Shown here piece by piece: positions 8,621-15,640 of a stretch of DNA of 18,748 bases (position 1 is its first letter; the number at the start of each line of letters is the position of its first letter). The translations under genes and the position numbers were made by a program. Under the pieces are notes generated by a model. It was not told where the DNA came from, did not search any database, and saw nothing but the letters and a program-made list of their open reading frames with translations. The DNA comes from an uncultured Dorea sp. (GTDB taxonomy: Bacteria; Bacillota; Clostridia; Lachnospirales; Lachnospiraceae), in assembly GCA_910577685.1 (NCBI GenBank), contig CAJTOH010000056.1:1-18748 (forward strand), read 5' to 3'.

Positions 8621-9134
8621 ATCCTAATTCCTCCAACTTTTTTTTGATAAGGCCTCTTCCCTTAAACAATCTGCTTTTTACCGTACCCGGCGGTTTTTTT
8701 ATCTCTTTTGCTATTTCATCGACGGGCTGTTCAAATAAATAGAAAAGCGTTAGAGGGACTCGGATTTTTTCGGGCAGGTTTTCAATAATTTTGCTTATTT
8801 CCGTTATCAGTTCCTGCCTAAATATGCTTTCTTCAATATTCTCCTCTGAGCGAAGTGAATTTTCATTTGTTTCGTCTAAGTTGACACAAGGGGCAATATT
8901 AAAACGACGGGCATTTTTCCTCTGTTCACTTTTCCAAAGCTTATATGCAATTGAGAAAAATAATGCTTTGGGGTTTTGCTCCCAATCAAGCTCCATCTCA
9001 CTTTCTAATGCTTTTAGAAATGTTTGCTGATATAAATCTTCCGCGTTTCCTTTGTCAATACATAGCTTCATACAAAACCGATATATGTCCGTGCCAAATT
9101 CGTCTATACATTTTTCCAATTCCCAGGCTTTCAA
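8610..9134 (-). CDS. ECF-type RNA polymerase sigma factor
   Basis: The 174 residues contain a sigma region 2 (about 10-75, with AEDLYQQTFLKAL at 31-43 and SIAYKLWKSEQRKNARR at 61-77) and a sigma region 4 (about 115-167, with LPEKIRVPLTLFYLFEQ and the helix-turn-helix EIAKEIKKPPGTVKSRLFKGR). No region 1 or 3 is present, which defines the extracytoplasmic-function class. The start is a TTG preceded by GGGAGGTGAGAAT, a strong Shine-Dalgarno sequence at normal spacing; no better ATG exists. It is the first gene of a three-gene overlapping operon with a probable anti-sigma factor and a zinc-ribbon membrane protein. Regulation by membrane sequestration and by its own promoter is likely but inferred. 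Confidence 0.9.
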   Translation of the reverse strand: MKAWELEKCIDEFGTDIYRFCMKLCIDKGNAEDLYQQTFLKALESEMELDWEQNPKALFFSIAYKLWKSEQRKNARRFNIAPCVNLDETNENSLRSEENIEESIFRQELITEISKIIENLPEKIRVPLTLFYLFEQPVDEIAKEIKKPPGTVKSRLFKGRGLIKKKLEELGYGK

Positions 9135-9163
9135 ATTCTCACCTCCCGTATCTTTTCACTCTA

Positions 9164-9191
9164 TATTCGCCGCGTTTTCTTCTTCGGTTCA
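9164..9191 (-). promoter_or_regulatory. Possible ECF-type autoregulatory promoter
   Basis: On the minus strand TGAACC (9186-9191), a 16-base spacer and CGAATA (9164-9169) resemble ECF promoters of the TGAAC...CG form, located about 30 bases upstream of the sigma gene start. The match is plausible but short, and no separate sigma-A promoter was obvious nearby. Confidence 0.3.
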
Positions 9192-9293
9192 TTTTTTTTG
9201 AAATTATTTTGCAGGCGAAAATAAAAAGAGCTGTCGCTACGGCAGTATATCTCTGCTTTTGCAACGGCTCATTTACTCTCTAATTACTATTCA

Positions 9294-10853
9294 TTATAAC
9301 TGCAATATTTTATTTGCATATAATTCCGGCATTGTATCGTGAGATATGATAAAAATAATCTTCTGTTCATTTCCGGACATAATCCGCTCTAAAATAATTT
9401 CCGCACTTTCTTTATCTATATTACTCGTAACCTCATCAAGAATGATTACATCTACATCGTCATAAAGAGCTCTCGCCAATGCGATCCGCTGTTTTTCTCC
9501 ACCGGACAGATTCGTACCGTTTTCATCAATTAATGAATCCATATCCTTATTTGAGAAAATACTCTGAAGAATCGGTTCCTGCTTTAGTTTTTCTTCTCTT
9601 TCTTTATCCCATTTTATATTAAAAAACAGGTTCTCTCTCAAAGTACCTTTAACGATCGGGACATTCTGGGACAAATAGTTCATTCGGCTTCTCAGCGATG
9701 TGTTTGTTATGTCGCTTAGCGATATATCGTTAATAAAAATTCCGTCACATTCCCGGAATTTCAAAAGCATTTTAACCAGAGTGCTTTTTCCTTTCCCGCT
9801 TTCACCTTTGATCCACACCACATCTCCATATTGAAAACTCCCGTGGATATCGCGGGCGAGTACCTTATCTTTAATCTTCAGCGTACCAATATCAAAACGG
9901 ATTGAGGAAATCCGAGAGATTCCCTGCGTCCCATCCACCTCCCGGCCCGCATCCATCTGTCTGATAAATTCTCTCGATACATTCAGATTCTGTTTACTCA
10001 GGTTCGCATTTGTCACCATTGTAAGATTGCTTAAATAAATCGGTAAAAGGACAACCATCAATACCATCATCAACGGGCTTCCGTCTGCCTCAAGATACTG
10101 AAAAACCGTCAGCGCCATGATCATCGTCTGCGCAATCTGGTTGACGGAACGCAATACTTTGGAGGACGCCTGCGCAAACACGTTGATATCAGCCATACTG
10201 CCGAAGATCCGTTCCAGCGCCGGTTGAACCTGCATCTCCAAGACTTCATAATCGCTGCACTGTTTCAAATAATCCGTCTGTCCAAGAAAAGAAAGCAATA
10301 GCTGAAATCCGATAGAATTTTCCCGCTGCAGCACCTCGGACCGTCTTGCTAACTCTTTATTCAACAGTTTATATCCAAAATATTGAACAAAAATCAGCAA
10401 AACCATGATTCCGAAAACCCATAAACTTTGAAACAGTGTAATTATCAAAATCGCAATCAGAATCAACAGGCTGGACCAAATCTGAATATAACTTTCCGTC
10501 ATAAACGAATATAAGTTATTGACCGCAGCCTGTATACGGTTTATGAGATTGGTCGGCCCTTCTTCCTGAAGCTTGTCATAGCTAAGGGCGCAGTATTTAG
10601 AAATATAATTATTAAAATTAGATATATTATACTGTTTTGCAAACTTCTCTCTGCATATCGTCAGCAATACTTCTAACACAAGTGAAATAGCAAGGATCAA
10701 GAACAAGTTTATGATCTTCTGTGTTGACAGCCCAACGCCGGTACTCGACCATATATTAATCAGTACCGGACTTATTAACGTTATCACTGCGCTTAACAGC
10801 GATAAAAACAACATAAAGACAAAAAAATTCTGATACTTAAATAGCTTTTTCAT
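9294..10853 (-). CDS. ABC transporter, fused permease and ATPase (exporter type)
   Basis: The 519-residue half-transporter has an N-terminal membrane domain with about six helices (about 8-280) and a C-terminal ATPase domain (about 320-519). All ATPase motifs are present: Walker A GESGKGKST (350-358), Q-loop glutamine at 396, signature LSGGE (449-453), Walker B VIILDE (469-474) and switch histidine 505. The D-loop region reads SNID rather than the common SALD. It is shorter than typical exporters of 570-600 residues because the linker and ends are trimmed, and it should act as a homodimer. No peptidase C39 domain and no neighbouring bacteriocin or peptide precursor are seen, so the exported substrate is unknown. 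It is a single gene with SD GGGAGAG and its own promoter; 159 bases separate it from the sigma operon. Confidence 0.9.
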   Translation of the reverse strand: MKKLFKYQNFFVFMLFLSLLSAVITLISPVLINIWSSTGVGLSTQKIINLFLILAISLVLEVLLTICREKFAKQYNISNFNNYISKYCALSYDKLQEEGPTNLINRIQAAVNNLYSFMTESYIQIWSSLLILIAILIITLFQSLWVFGIMVLLIFVQYFGYKLLNKELARRSEVLQRENSIGFQLLLSFLGQTDYLKQCSDYEVLEMQVQPALERIFGSMADINVFAQASSKVLRSVNQIAQTMIMALTVFQYLEADGSPLMMVLMVVLLPIYLSNLTMVTNANLSKQNLNVSREFIRQMDAGREVDGTQGISRISSIRFDIGTLKIKDKVLARDIHGSFQYGDVVWIKGESGKGKSTLVKMLLKFRECDGIFINDISLSDITNTSLRSRMNYLSQNVPIVKGTLRENLFFNIKWDKEREEKLKQEPILQSIFSNKDMDSLIDENGTNLSGGEKQRIALARALYDDVDVIILDEVTSNIDKESAEIILERIMSGNEQKIIFIISHDTMPELYANKILQL

Positions 10854-10907
10854 AGCTCTCTCCCTTTCTTTTCATAAACCCGCTTATTCTTTATGTAAAT
10901 AAACATT

Positions 10908-10916
10908 ATTATACCA
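10908..10916 (-). promoter_or_regulatory. Extended -10 promoter of the ABC transporter
   Basis: On the minus strand TGGTATAAT combines a TG extension with a consensus -10, about 55 bases upstream of the transporter start. The -35 is poor. It lies just beyond the inverted-repeat element at 10972-11074. Confidence 0.45.
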
Positions 10917-10971
10917 CACATCCTTATAAGAAGGCATTGCATTTTATAAAGTTATACTTTTATAATACGTA

Positions 10972-11074
10972 ATGGGGCTGCCGTATTAAGCATAGATCCA
11001 ACAAGATATGGTATTTTCCGGAAACAAAATTCCGTCATATCTTGTAATTGTTTTGCTTATTGCAGCAGCCCCAT
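10972..11074. mobile_element. Candidate MITE: 103-bp element with about 39-bp imperfect terminal inverted repeats
   Basis: The ends are perfect inverted 10-mers, ATGGGGCTGC (10972-10981) and GCAGCCCCAT (11065-11074). Continuing inward with no gaps, the arms agree again at AAGCA/TGCTT and at ACAAGATATG/CATATCTTGT, making arms of about 39 bases with mismatches in between. The centre carries TTTTCCGGAAA and a short TTCCG. No protein is encoded. G-rich ends of the form GGGGCTGC with following AAGCA remind me of insertion-sequence termini in Clostridia, so a non-autonomous element is the best reading. The flanks are too A/T-rich to define a target duplication. A large structured RNA or transcription terminator is the alternative. 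Confidence 0.55.
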
Positions 11075-11530
11075 ATATATAATATATACATAATATGTTC
11101 ATATATAAAATACGGAGTAAGAGAGGGTACAATTAGTTTTGTGTTTTTGAAATTCTATTTACCTCTTATTCCCAGTATAGACTATTGTTGGAATCTCCGG
11201 TATTTATAAGGCTTTGCGGGCTCTGCCCACACCCGGCCTCCGGAATAAGCGGAAAAGCTGTAGACACAAAATTAAATACACTACCGAGTAAAGAAGATAC
11301 TCTTTATGTAAAAGCACGTAATATATGTATCTGCAACTCTGGGGGCGACGAGAAGTCTTGGCCTATTCCATAGTTTGCAGCTTTTTCATCATAGAGCACT
11401 TTCTATAATCAAGCCATACCTGTAATCATCACTGTATATCTTAATTTCCGTGATTATTCAAGCTCCGTCCTGACGGTAAATTTTTCCGGCAGATTGTATA
11501 TTTGCTGTTTCCGGCAGCATATGAAATATC
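11075..11530. other. Gene-free stretch between the candidate MITE and the Nudix gene
   Basis: No convincing gene was found. A 62-codon plus-strand open frame at 11185-11373 lacks a ribosome binding site and recognisable content. The minus strand is broken by stops. The minus strand at about 11465-11520 has two close copies of TGCCGGAAA, which I cannot assign. No obvious terminator for the Nudix gene was identified. Confidence 0.4.
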
Positions 11531-12019
11531 TCAATACTTCAATTCGTCGACAAATCTCAGCATACGTTCCGTCACCAATTCATCTTTTTTCATGGAAATC
11601 AATTTATCCCTGGTAACCCATTTATAATCCGAGGTTTCTCCTTCCTGAAGAACGACGCTGTTCTTGTCACAGTTTGTCATGCAAATAAACTCGACGTAAA
11701 TCGTACGATTATCCTCTCTAATAACCCGGCCGACTTCCACTATGTCTTCCGCTTGTATTCCGGTTTCTTCACGCAATTCTCTGATGGCGCAGGCAAGAGA
11801 ATCCTCACCCTGTACAGCAGAGCCCCCGGCTGTCGCCTCCCACATTCCTCCGAAATGTTTTCTGCTGTCACGCTGCATAAGGAGATACTCTCCGTCCGTA
11901 TGCTTAACGATAACCTCGCTGACAAGATGGTATACTCCCTCCGGGACTTTCTCTCCGCGGATTAGAGTGACGCCCTCGAGCTTTTCAAAATTCCTATTAT
12001 ATGCATCCCACAGTTCCAT
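11531..12019 (-). CDS. Nudix hydrolase
   Basis: The 162-residue protein carries a complete Nudix box, G-x5-E-x7-REL-x-EE-x-GI, at residues 66-88 (Gly66, Glu72, Arg80, Glu81, Glu84, Glu85), the magnesium-binding signature for hydrolysis of nucleoside diphosphate-linked compounds. The preceding HLVSEVIVKHTDGEYLLMQR is the normal first strands of the fold. The substrate cannot be told; the layout fits ADP-ribose, NADH or oxidised-nucleotide hydrolases or the isopentenyl-isomerase-like group. I chose the ATG at 12019 because GGAGG sits seven bases upstream. A TTG four codons earlier lies on top of that Shine-Dalgarno sequence and is not the start. It lies 37 bases downstream of the alpha/beta hydrolase on the same strand, probably co-transcribed. 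Confidence 0.9.
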   Translation of the reverse strand: MELWDAYNRNFEKLEGVTLIRGEKVPEGVYHLVSEVIVKHTDGEYLLMQRDSRKHFGGMWEATAGGSAVQGEDSLACAIRELREETGIQAEDIVEVGRVIREDNRTIYVEFICMTNCDKNSVVLQEGETSDYKWVTRDKLISMKKDELVTERMLRFVDELKY

Positions 12020-12056
12020 GTTTACCTCCAATTCTAAATCACGATTATTTTATTCA

Positions 12057-12833
12057 TTATCCTTCTAACTCGGAAAATAAAACCCTTTCAAATTCTTCTC
12101 TGGCATATTTTTCTCTCCACGGAGTATGACCGCATTTATCAAGCACATATGTTTTTATGTCCACATTGCGGTCTCTTAATGGCTGAATAACACCCTCCGG
12201 CGGATGCGGGTCAGCCACTCCCTGAATCAGCACCAACGGACAGGAAATTCCCTCAAACTTTTCTAAAAGTTTTCCGGATTCCCGCAATCCGGCAGCTTCC
12301 TTCCAGACTTTTTCATGCAGGTCCCCGTTCACCTCTGCATTGTCCCTCAGAGCTTCTTCTTCCTGATATCCATCCGCCTTGTCACATATCGCGCCTAATC
12401 GCCGCAGGTATTCATCTTTTTCTCCGGCCCCCTCCTCAAGCTTACGCAGAATCTGATCGAATTCTTCCGCTTCCTCCGGAGACATATTTCCTTTTCTGCG
12501 CTCTCCGATTTTGGAAACATAAGCTTCATCCAAGGGACCGCATCCAATCAAAATTACTTTTTCCACTTTATCCGGAAATCTTTCCGCAAACAATCCTGCC
12601 AGCCATGCTCCCCAGGAATGTCCCGCTAAAATAACTTTTCCGGAGCAATTATTTTCAATTTGCTCCCTTAACTCTTCTTCCTGTTCTTCAATTGTGTATT
12701 TTGACTGCATCGGTTCAAGGACACCAAATTTTTTTGAAATCATGCCGGCGAGTCCGAATACCGACCCTGCCGCTCCCGGTCCTCCGTGCAGAACCACAAT
12801 ATGGTACGGCTCTTTTCCGTGTTTTCTGACCAT
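12057..12833 (-). CDS. Alpha/beta hydrolase, proline iminopeptidase-like
   Basis: The 258 residues show the alpha/beta hydrolase fold with an oxyanion motif HGGPG (16-20), nucleophile elbow GHSWG (Ser73), probable acid Asp208 (GVADPHP) and catalytic His236 (CGHTPW). HGGPG and GHSWGAWLA are shared with the proline iminopeptidase branch (family S33), but the cap region (about 100-185, charged and helical) is not diagnostic, so the substrate may be a peptide, ester or lactone. The start at 12833 has AAGGAAAAGAGG six bases upstream. An ATG at 12854 would add seven residues and overlaps the stop of the acetyltransferase remnant as ATGA, suggesting the gene was once coupled to it. Both starts are credible. 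Confidence 0.85.
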   Translation of the reverse strand: MVRKHGKEPYHIVVLHGGPGAAGSVFGLAGMISKKFGVLEPMQSKYTIEEQEEELREQIENNCSGKVILAGHSWGAWLAGLFAERFPDKVEKVILIGCGPLDEAYVSKIGERRKGNMSPEEAEEFDQILRKLEEGAGEKDEYLRRLGAICDKADGYQEEEALRDNAEVNGDLHEKVWKEAAGLRESGKLLEKFEGISCPLVLIQGVADPHPPEGVIQPLRDRNVDIKTYVLDKCGHTPWREKYAREEFERVLFSELEG

Positions 12834-12850
12834 AATATTCCTCTTTTCCT

Positions 12851-13052
12851 TCATTTTTCTCTGTTTTCTGTTTCAATTTTTTCATACAAAATAATCCGAT
12901 ACCCTCGTTTCAGACATATACTTTCCACCGGGGAAGAAGAATCCGCATGAACCTTCAGGTAATTCTCAAAAATCCTTTTTCCGGTAAATCCATCAATCTG
13001 CTCCCATATCCCTTTCCCTGATATCCAGGTAAAATTACCTTTTTTTCCTCAA
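12851..13052 (-). pseudogene. GNAT acetyltransferase remnant, 5'-truncated and frameshifted
   Basis: Two minus-strand frames together read as the second half of a GNAT N-acetyltransferase. One frame (about 13052-12982) gives VILPGYQGKGYGSRLMD, the acetyl-CoA-binding motif A with its Q-x-x-G-x-G. The other frame (about 12985-12851) continues as FENYLKVHADSSSPVESICL and ends KRGYRIILYEKIETENREK, the normal closing strands. The shift lies in the GGAAAAAGGATTTTT tract near 12971-12984. The N-terminal half is absent and a stop precedes the first frame, so no functional enzyme can be made. It begins where the DUF3795 remnant ends, and its stop overlaps the upstream ATG of the alpha/beta hydrolase. 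Confidence 0.7.
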
Positions 13053-13438
13053 TTTTAGCAAAATTCCCTGCTCATCTGCCGCTCTATGAAACCGACCGGT
13101 CACATAAGCGGCCTTCTCTTTTAATGACAGCTCTTCAAACTTTTCATCCGACTTTGCCTGTCTCATCACGTCTCCCACAGTTTCCAATTCCAGAAGATTA
13201 ACGGCTAAACAGAAAAAAGTCTTTTTCCGTCCGTCGTTACAATTTTGCAGCAGCCACTCTAAAATATGGATCTTCTTTTCCTGTTCTTCTCCGTACGCCT
13301 CCCTGCCGGCTTTCCCCTGCTTCTCCAAATCCTTTTTCTGGTTTTGATGCGTGATAAATGAATCAAATGCATCGTACATAATCCACAGTTTAATCCACAC
13401 AAAGAAAACAATAAATCTGATCTTATAAAGTCCTTCAA
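13035..13438 (-). pseudogene. DUF3795-type gene with its cysteine-rich core deleted
   Basis: From a TTG at 13438 (SD AGGGAGGG just upstream) one frame reads KDFIRSDLLFSLCGLNCGLC and then TMHL, the typical opening of DUF3795 proteins. Normally a cysteine-rich segment follows. Here a different frame takes over near 13375-13385 with YDAFDSFITHQNQKKDLEKQ and runs to the family-like end at 13035 (NDGRKKTFFCLAVNLLELE, then LKLRKKR). The cysteine-rich middle (roughly 35-40 residues in relatives I remember) is missing and the reading frame is broken. The downstream frame alone gives a 121-codon ORF from a GTG at 13400, but without a ribosome binding site. Presumably a non-functional remnant that once preceded the GNAT gene. 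Confidence 0.7.
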
Positions 13439-14187
13439 AGTGTCCCTCCCTCGCTCCTGTTTATCCTTTAGCCTGCTCTGCTTAACCTAACAGCATAAAT
13501 TTGCAATAATTATATTGACTTTTGTTCCGCATGTATCGTTTTTCACTATTTATTCATGCTACATAAAAAGAGCAGGCAGATTGTAATCTTATAATTTTTC
13601 TGTGTCCATTTTCTTTCTGGCGTACACAATAGATGTAATGCTTTCAAAATAATCCTCAAATTCTGCATGATACCACAGCGAAAGCCCTCTCACCTATCCG
13701 CTTGCAATTTTTTTATACCATTTATAGATTATTGAAATTTGAATCTTCTAGTGTGCTGACCATATTATATTCAGGCACTAGTTACCGTTCACTTATCATT
13801 GCGCCTCTTATGATTCCGCCTTGACGGCTTGCATTTTACTACCTTCAAGTACGAAATCCGAAAGAAAAACCTCTTCTTTTCCTTTCATTGTTCTCGAACA
13901 CAGGTACTATCTTTTGTCATATCCTTGATTTTTTCTGTCAGAAGCCGGATCTTGGTGTCTTGCTTTTTCTGATGAACTTTTCTGTATGGTTGGAAATAGT
14001 GCGATTATATTTTCTTTACTCATTTCCTGCAACTGTTTATCAAAAAAGTGGTTACATAGTCCTGTACTCCTGTTTGTTTTATCTCAGAAAAGTATATCAT
14101 AAAACCGTGCCGGTTTCGAGGGAAAACATATCAAAAAATAAAGTCTGTTTTGGGGCTAGATGACGAACTTTGGATGACTATATTTTT
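13439..14187. other. Intergenic stretch with probable gene debris, no intact gene
   Basis: No intact gene is visible. On the minus strand 13589-13693 reads VRGLSLWYHAEFEDYF followed by ESITSIVYARKKMDTEKL and a stop, which has the look of a real C-terminus but is unassigned. Another short open frame at 13907-14023 begins MSKENIIALFPTIQK. A minus-strand TATAAT at 13509-13514 could be the -10 of the old DUF3795 operon. A 91-codon plus-strand frame at 13888-14163 is hydrophobic, has no Shine-Dalgarno sequence and is probably chance. The sequence is strongly A/T-rich with many stops. Confidence 0.4.
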
Positions 14188-14961
14188 TTACTGCGAATCC
14201 TCACTTTTTTCTACTTCAATGGCTCTTTTTGTTGCCTTAGTCATCATTTTTCCAATGAATAAAGGGTGTCGATAAGAAAACTTCATTTGTGCTGTTTGAA
14301 TTACAGAGTGACAAATCACAAACTTTTTTATCCAGATACGATCGGCCAGCCCATATCCAACTTTTTTTGCTTCTGCCTTGAATTCTATTGGAACAGAAAT
14401 TCCTGATGCTGATTTTGTATTTGTCAATGGTGGGTGGAACAAATGGAAAGTGATACCATACTCTTTATTTTCTATTTGCAGACATTTAGCCAATGATTCT
14501 ATTGCCCCTTTTGAGGCCGCATAAGGAGAAATACTCTCAAATCCAGTTACACCAACACCGGAGCTTGTAAAAATCATACGCCCCTTACCTGCCTTACGCA
14601 TATATGGAAGAACGGATTTTACCAGCCGCAACGCTCCGAAATAGTTGACATCCAGCACATCTTGGTAAATGTCGAAACCAATATTCTGTTCGTTTTCAAA
14701 CACACAAAGACAAGCGTTATGAATTGCAATATCAATATTCCCAAAATGTTCCATAGCCTGTTTTACGCCGTTTTCTATGCTCCCAAAAACTTTTGCATCC
14801 GCAAGAATGGGCAAAACAGTTTTGGGATAGTTCTCCCGTAGTTTTTCAATCGCGTCTATCTGAATGTCCAATACCGTTACGGAATTGCCTAATTCCAACA
14901 ATCTTTCTACCATATAATATCCGATACCTTGATTTGCGCCAACAATAATGATGTTCCCCAT
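14188..14961 (-). CDS. Short-chain dehydrogenase/reductase (SDR)
   Basis: The 257-residue protein is a classical SDR: nucleotide-binding GANQGIG (8-14), VLDIQ acidic end of strand 2 (suggesting NAD preference, inferred), HNAC (81-84) in place of NNAG, catalytic serine in FTSSG (133-134), and YAASK with Tyr147 and Lys151. The end (ATKRAIEVEKSEDSQ) is basic and hydrophilic. The true start is the ATG at 14961, one base after the tetR stop with GGAGGAAAAC as Shine-Dalgarno inside the end of tetR; an upstream in-frame ATG at 15042 lies within tetR and is unlikely. Substrate unknown. Its pairing with a TetR regulator suggests it is induced by a small molecule that it may convert. Confidence 0.9.
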   Translation of the reverse strand: MGNIIIVGANQGIGYYMVERLLELGNSVTVLDIQIDAIEKLRENYPKTVLPILADAKVFGSIENGVKQAMEHFGNIDIAIHNACLCVFENEQNIGFDIYQDVLDVNYFGALRLVKSVLPYMRKAGKGRMIFTSSGVGVTGFESISPYAASKGAIESLAKCLQIENKEYGITFHLFHPPLTNTKSASGISVPIEFKAEAKKVGYGLADRIWIKKFVICHSVIQTAQMKFSYRHPLFIGKMMTKATKRAIEVEKSEDSQ

Positions 14962-14962
14962 T

Positions 14963-15577
14963 TTAGTTTTCCTCCGCAATTTCTTCAAAAAATCTCTGCA
15001 TATGCTGATATACGTGTTCCCGAAATGACTGCTTATGTTCATCGGTCAGCGGGCCACAGAATAGCCACCGTTGGGCAAACAGAAAAATTGGCGCATAGTA
15101 TTTTTCGGCTAAATAGTAGCTGTCTGCGTGTTTAATAATCTTCATTTCCATTAACGCAGAAAATACCCTGCTCTGAAATGCAAGAGGTTTGGCAAAAATC
15201 CAATGGTCGTAAATTATCTGAGCCTCCTCATCGTTGAACTGCTCAATAAGGAGCAGGCGAATCACCTTATTGCAGAAGTCATCCATCAAGTATTTTTCAA
15301 AAAAGTACTTTTCTATTATATCGTGGGAGCCTATATCGTGGGAACCACTCGTATCATTTAGCATAGATTCTAACCGGCTCATCATGGTGGTCGCCGTATT
15401 TTGAAAACGTTGCAGCAATTCCTCAAAAATTGCCCGTTTATCCTGAAAGTGATAATATATCGAGCTCTCCTTGATGTTTACTTTTTTGCAAATATCTCTG
15501 ATAGAAACTGCCGAAAATCCTCTTTGGGAAAAAAGCTCTAAAGATACCATTAAAATATTTTCCTTTGTGTCCTGCAT
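14963..15577 (-). CDS. TetR/AcrR family transcriptional regulator
   Basis: The 204-residue protein has the TetR N-terminal DNA-binding domain (about 1-50): KENILMVSLELFSQRGFSAV then SIRDICKKVNIKESSIYYHF, with the helix-turn-helix at about 25-44. The remainder is a helical ligand-binding and dimer domain (FFEKYLMDDFCNKVIRLLLI) without a recognisable specific subfamily. The start at 15577 has GGAGG seven bases upstream; a longer reading to 15625 passes through the promoter and operators and is wrong. Half-sites CTAAC/GTTAG surround the promoter just upstream, so it probably represses itself and the SDR gene that follows one base after its stop. Confidence 0.9.
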   Translation of the reverse strand: MQDTKENILMVSLELFSQRGFSAVSIRDICKKVNIKESSIYYHFQDKRAIFEELLQRFQNTATTMMSRLESMLNDTSGSHDIGSHDIIEKYFFEKYLMDDFCNKVIRLLLIEQFNDEEAQIIYDHWIFAKPLAFQSRVFSALMEMKIIKHADSYYLAEKYYAPIFLFAQRWLFCGPLTDEHKQSFREHVYQHMQRFFEEIAEEN

Positions 15578-15593
15578 TGTCATACCTCCAATT

Positions 15594-15632
15594 CTAACAG
15601 TCGTTAGGTTTATTATACCTAACAATCGTTAG
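15594..15632. promoter_or_regulatory. Operator array for the TetR regulator (four CTAAC/GTTAG half-sites)
   Basis: Two 14-bp palindromes with identical arms occur at 15594-15607 (CTAACAGTCGTTAG) and 15619-15632 (CTAACAATCGTTAG), centres 25 bp apart. Their inner arms form a third palindrome, GTTAGGT-7-ACCTAAC (15603-15623), centred on the -10 box. Binding at these sites would cover the spacer, the -10 and the transcription start. Confidence 0.75.
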
Positions 15633-15640
15633 ATTGTAAA
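15612..15640 (-). promoter_or_regulatory. Sigma-A promoter of the tetR-SDR operon
   Basis: On the minus strand TTTACA (15635-15640), exactly 17 bases, and TATAAT (15612-15617) form a near-consensus promoter. One operator palindrome occupies the spacer and the other lies just downstream of the -10, as expected for tight autorepression. Confidence 0.75.

Noticed and set aside
11185..11373. A 62-codon plus-strand open frame
   Set aside because: No ribosome binding site and no protein-like pattern or recognisable motif.
11740..12068. Overlapping open frames in other frames of the Nudix gene, up to 108 codons
   Set aside because: They are shadows of a gene with a complete Nudix box and a proper start; none has its own signals.
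13888..14163. A 91-codon plus-strand open frame starting MFSNTGTIFC
   Set aside because: No Shine-Dalgarno sequence, low-complexity hydrophobic content from an A/T-rich region, no recognisable family, and located among gene debris.
15042..15042. Upstream start for the SDR gene inside tetR
   Set aside because: It would add 27 residues read through tetR in another frame; the ATG at 14961 has a good GGAGG and the normal SDR start.
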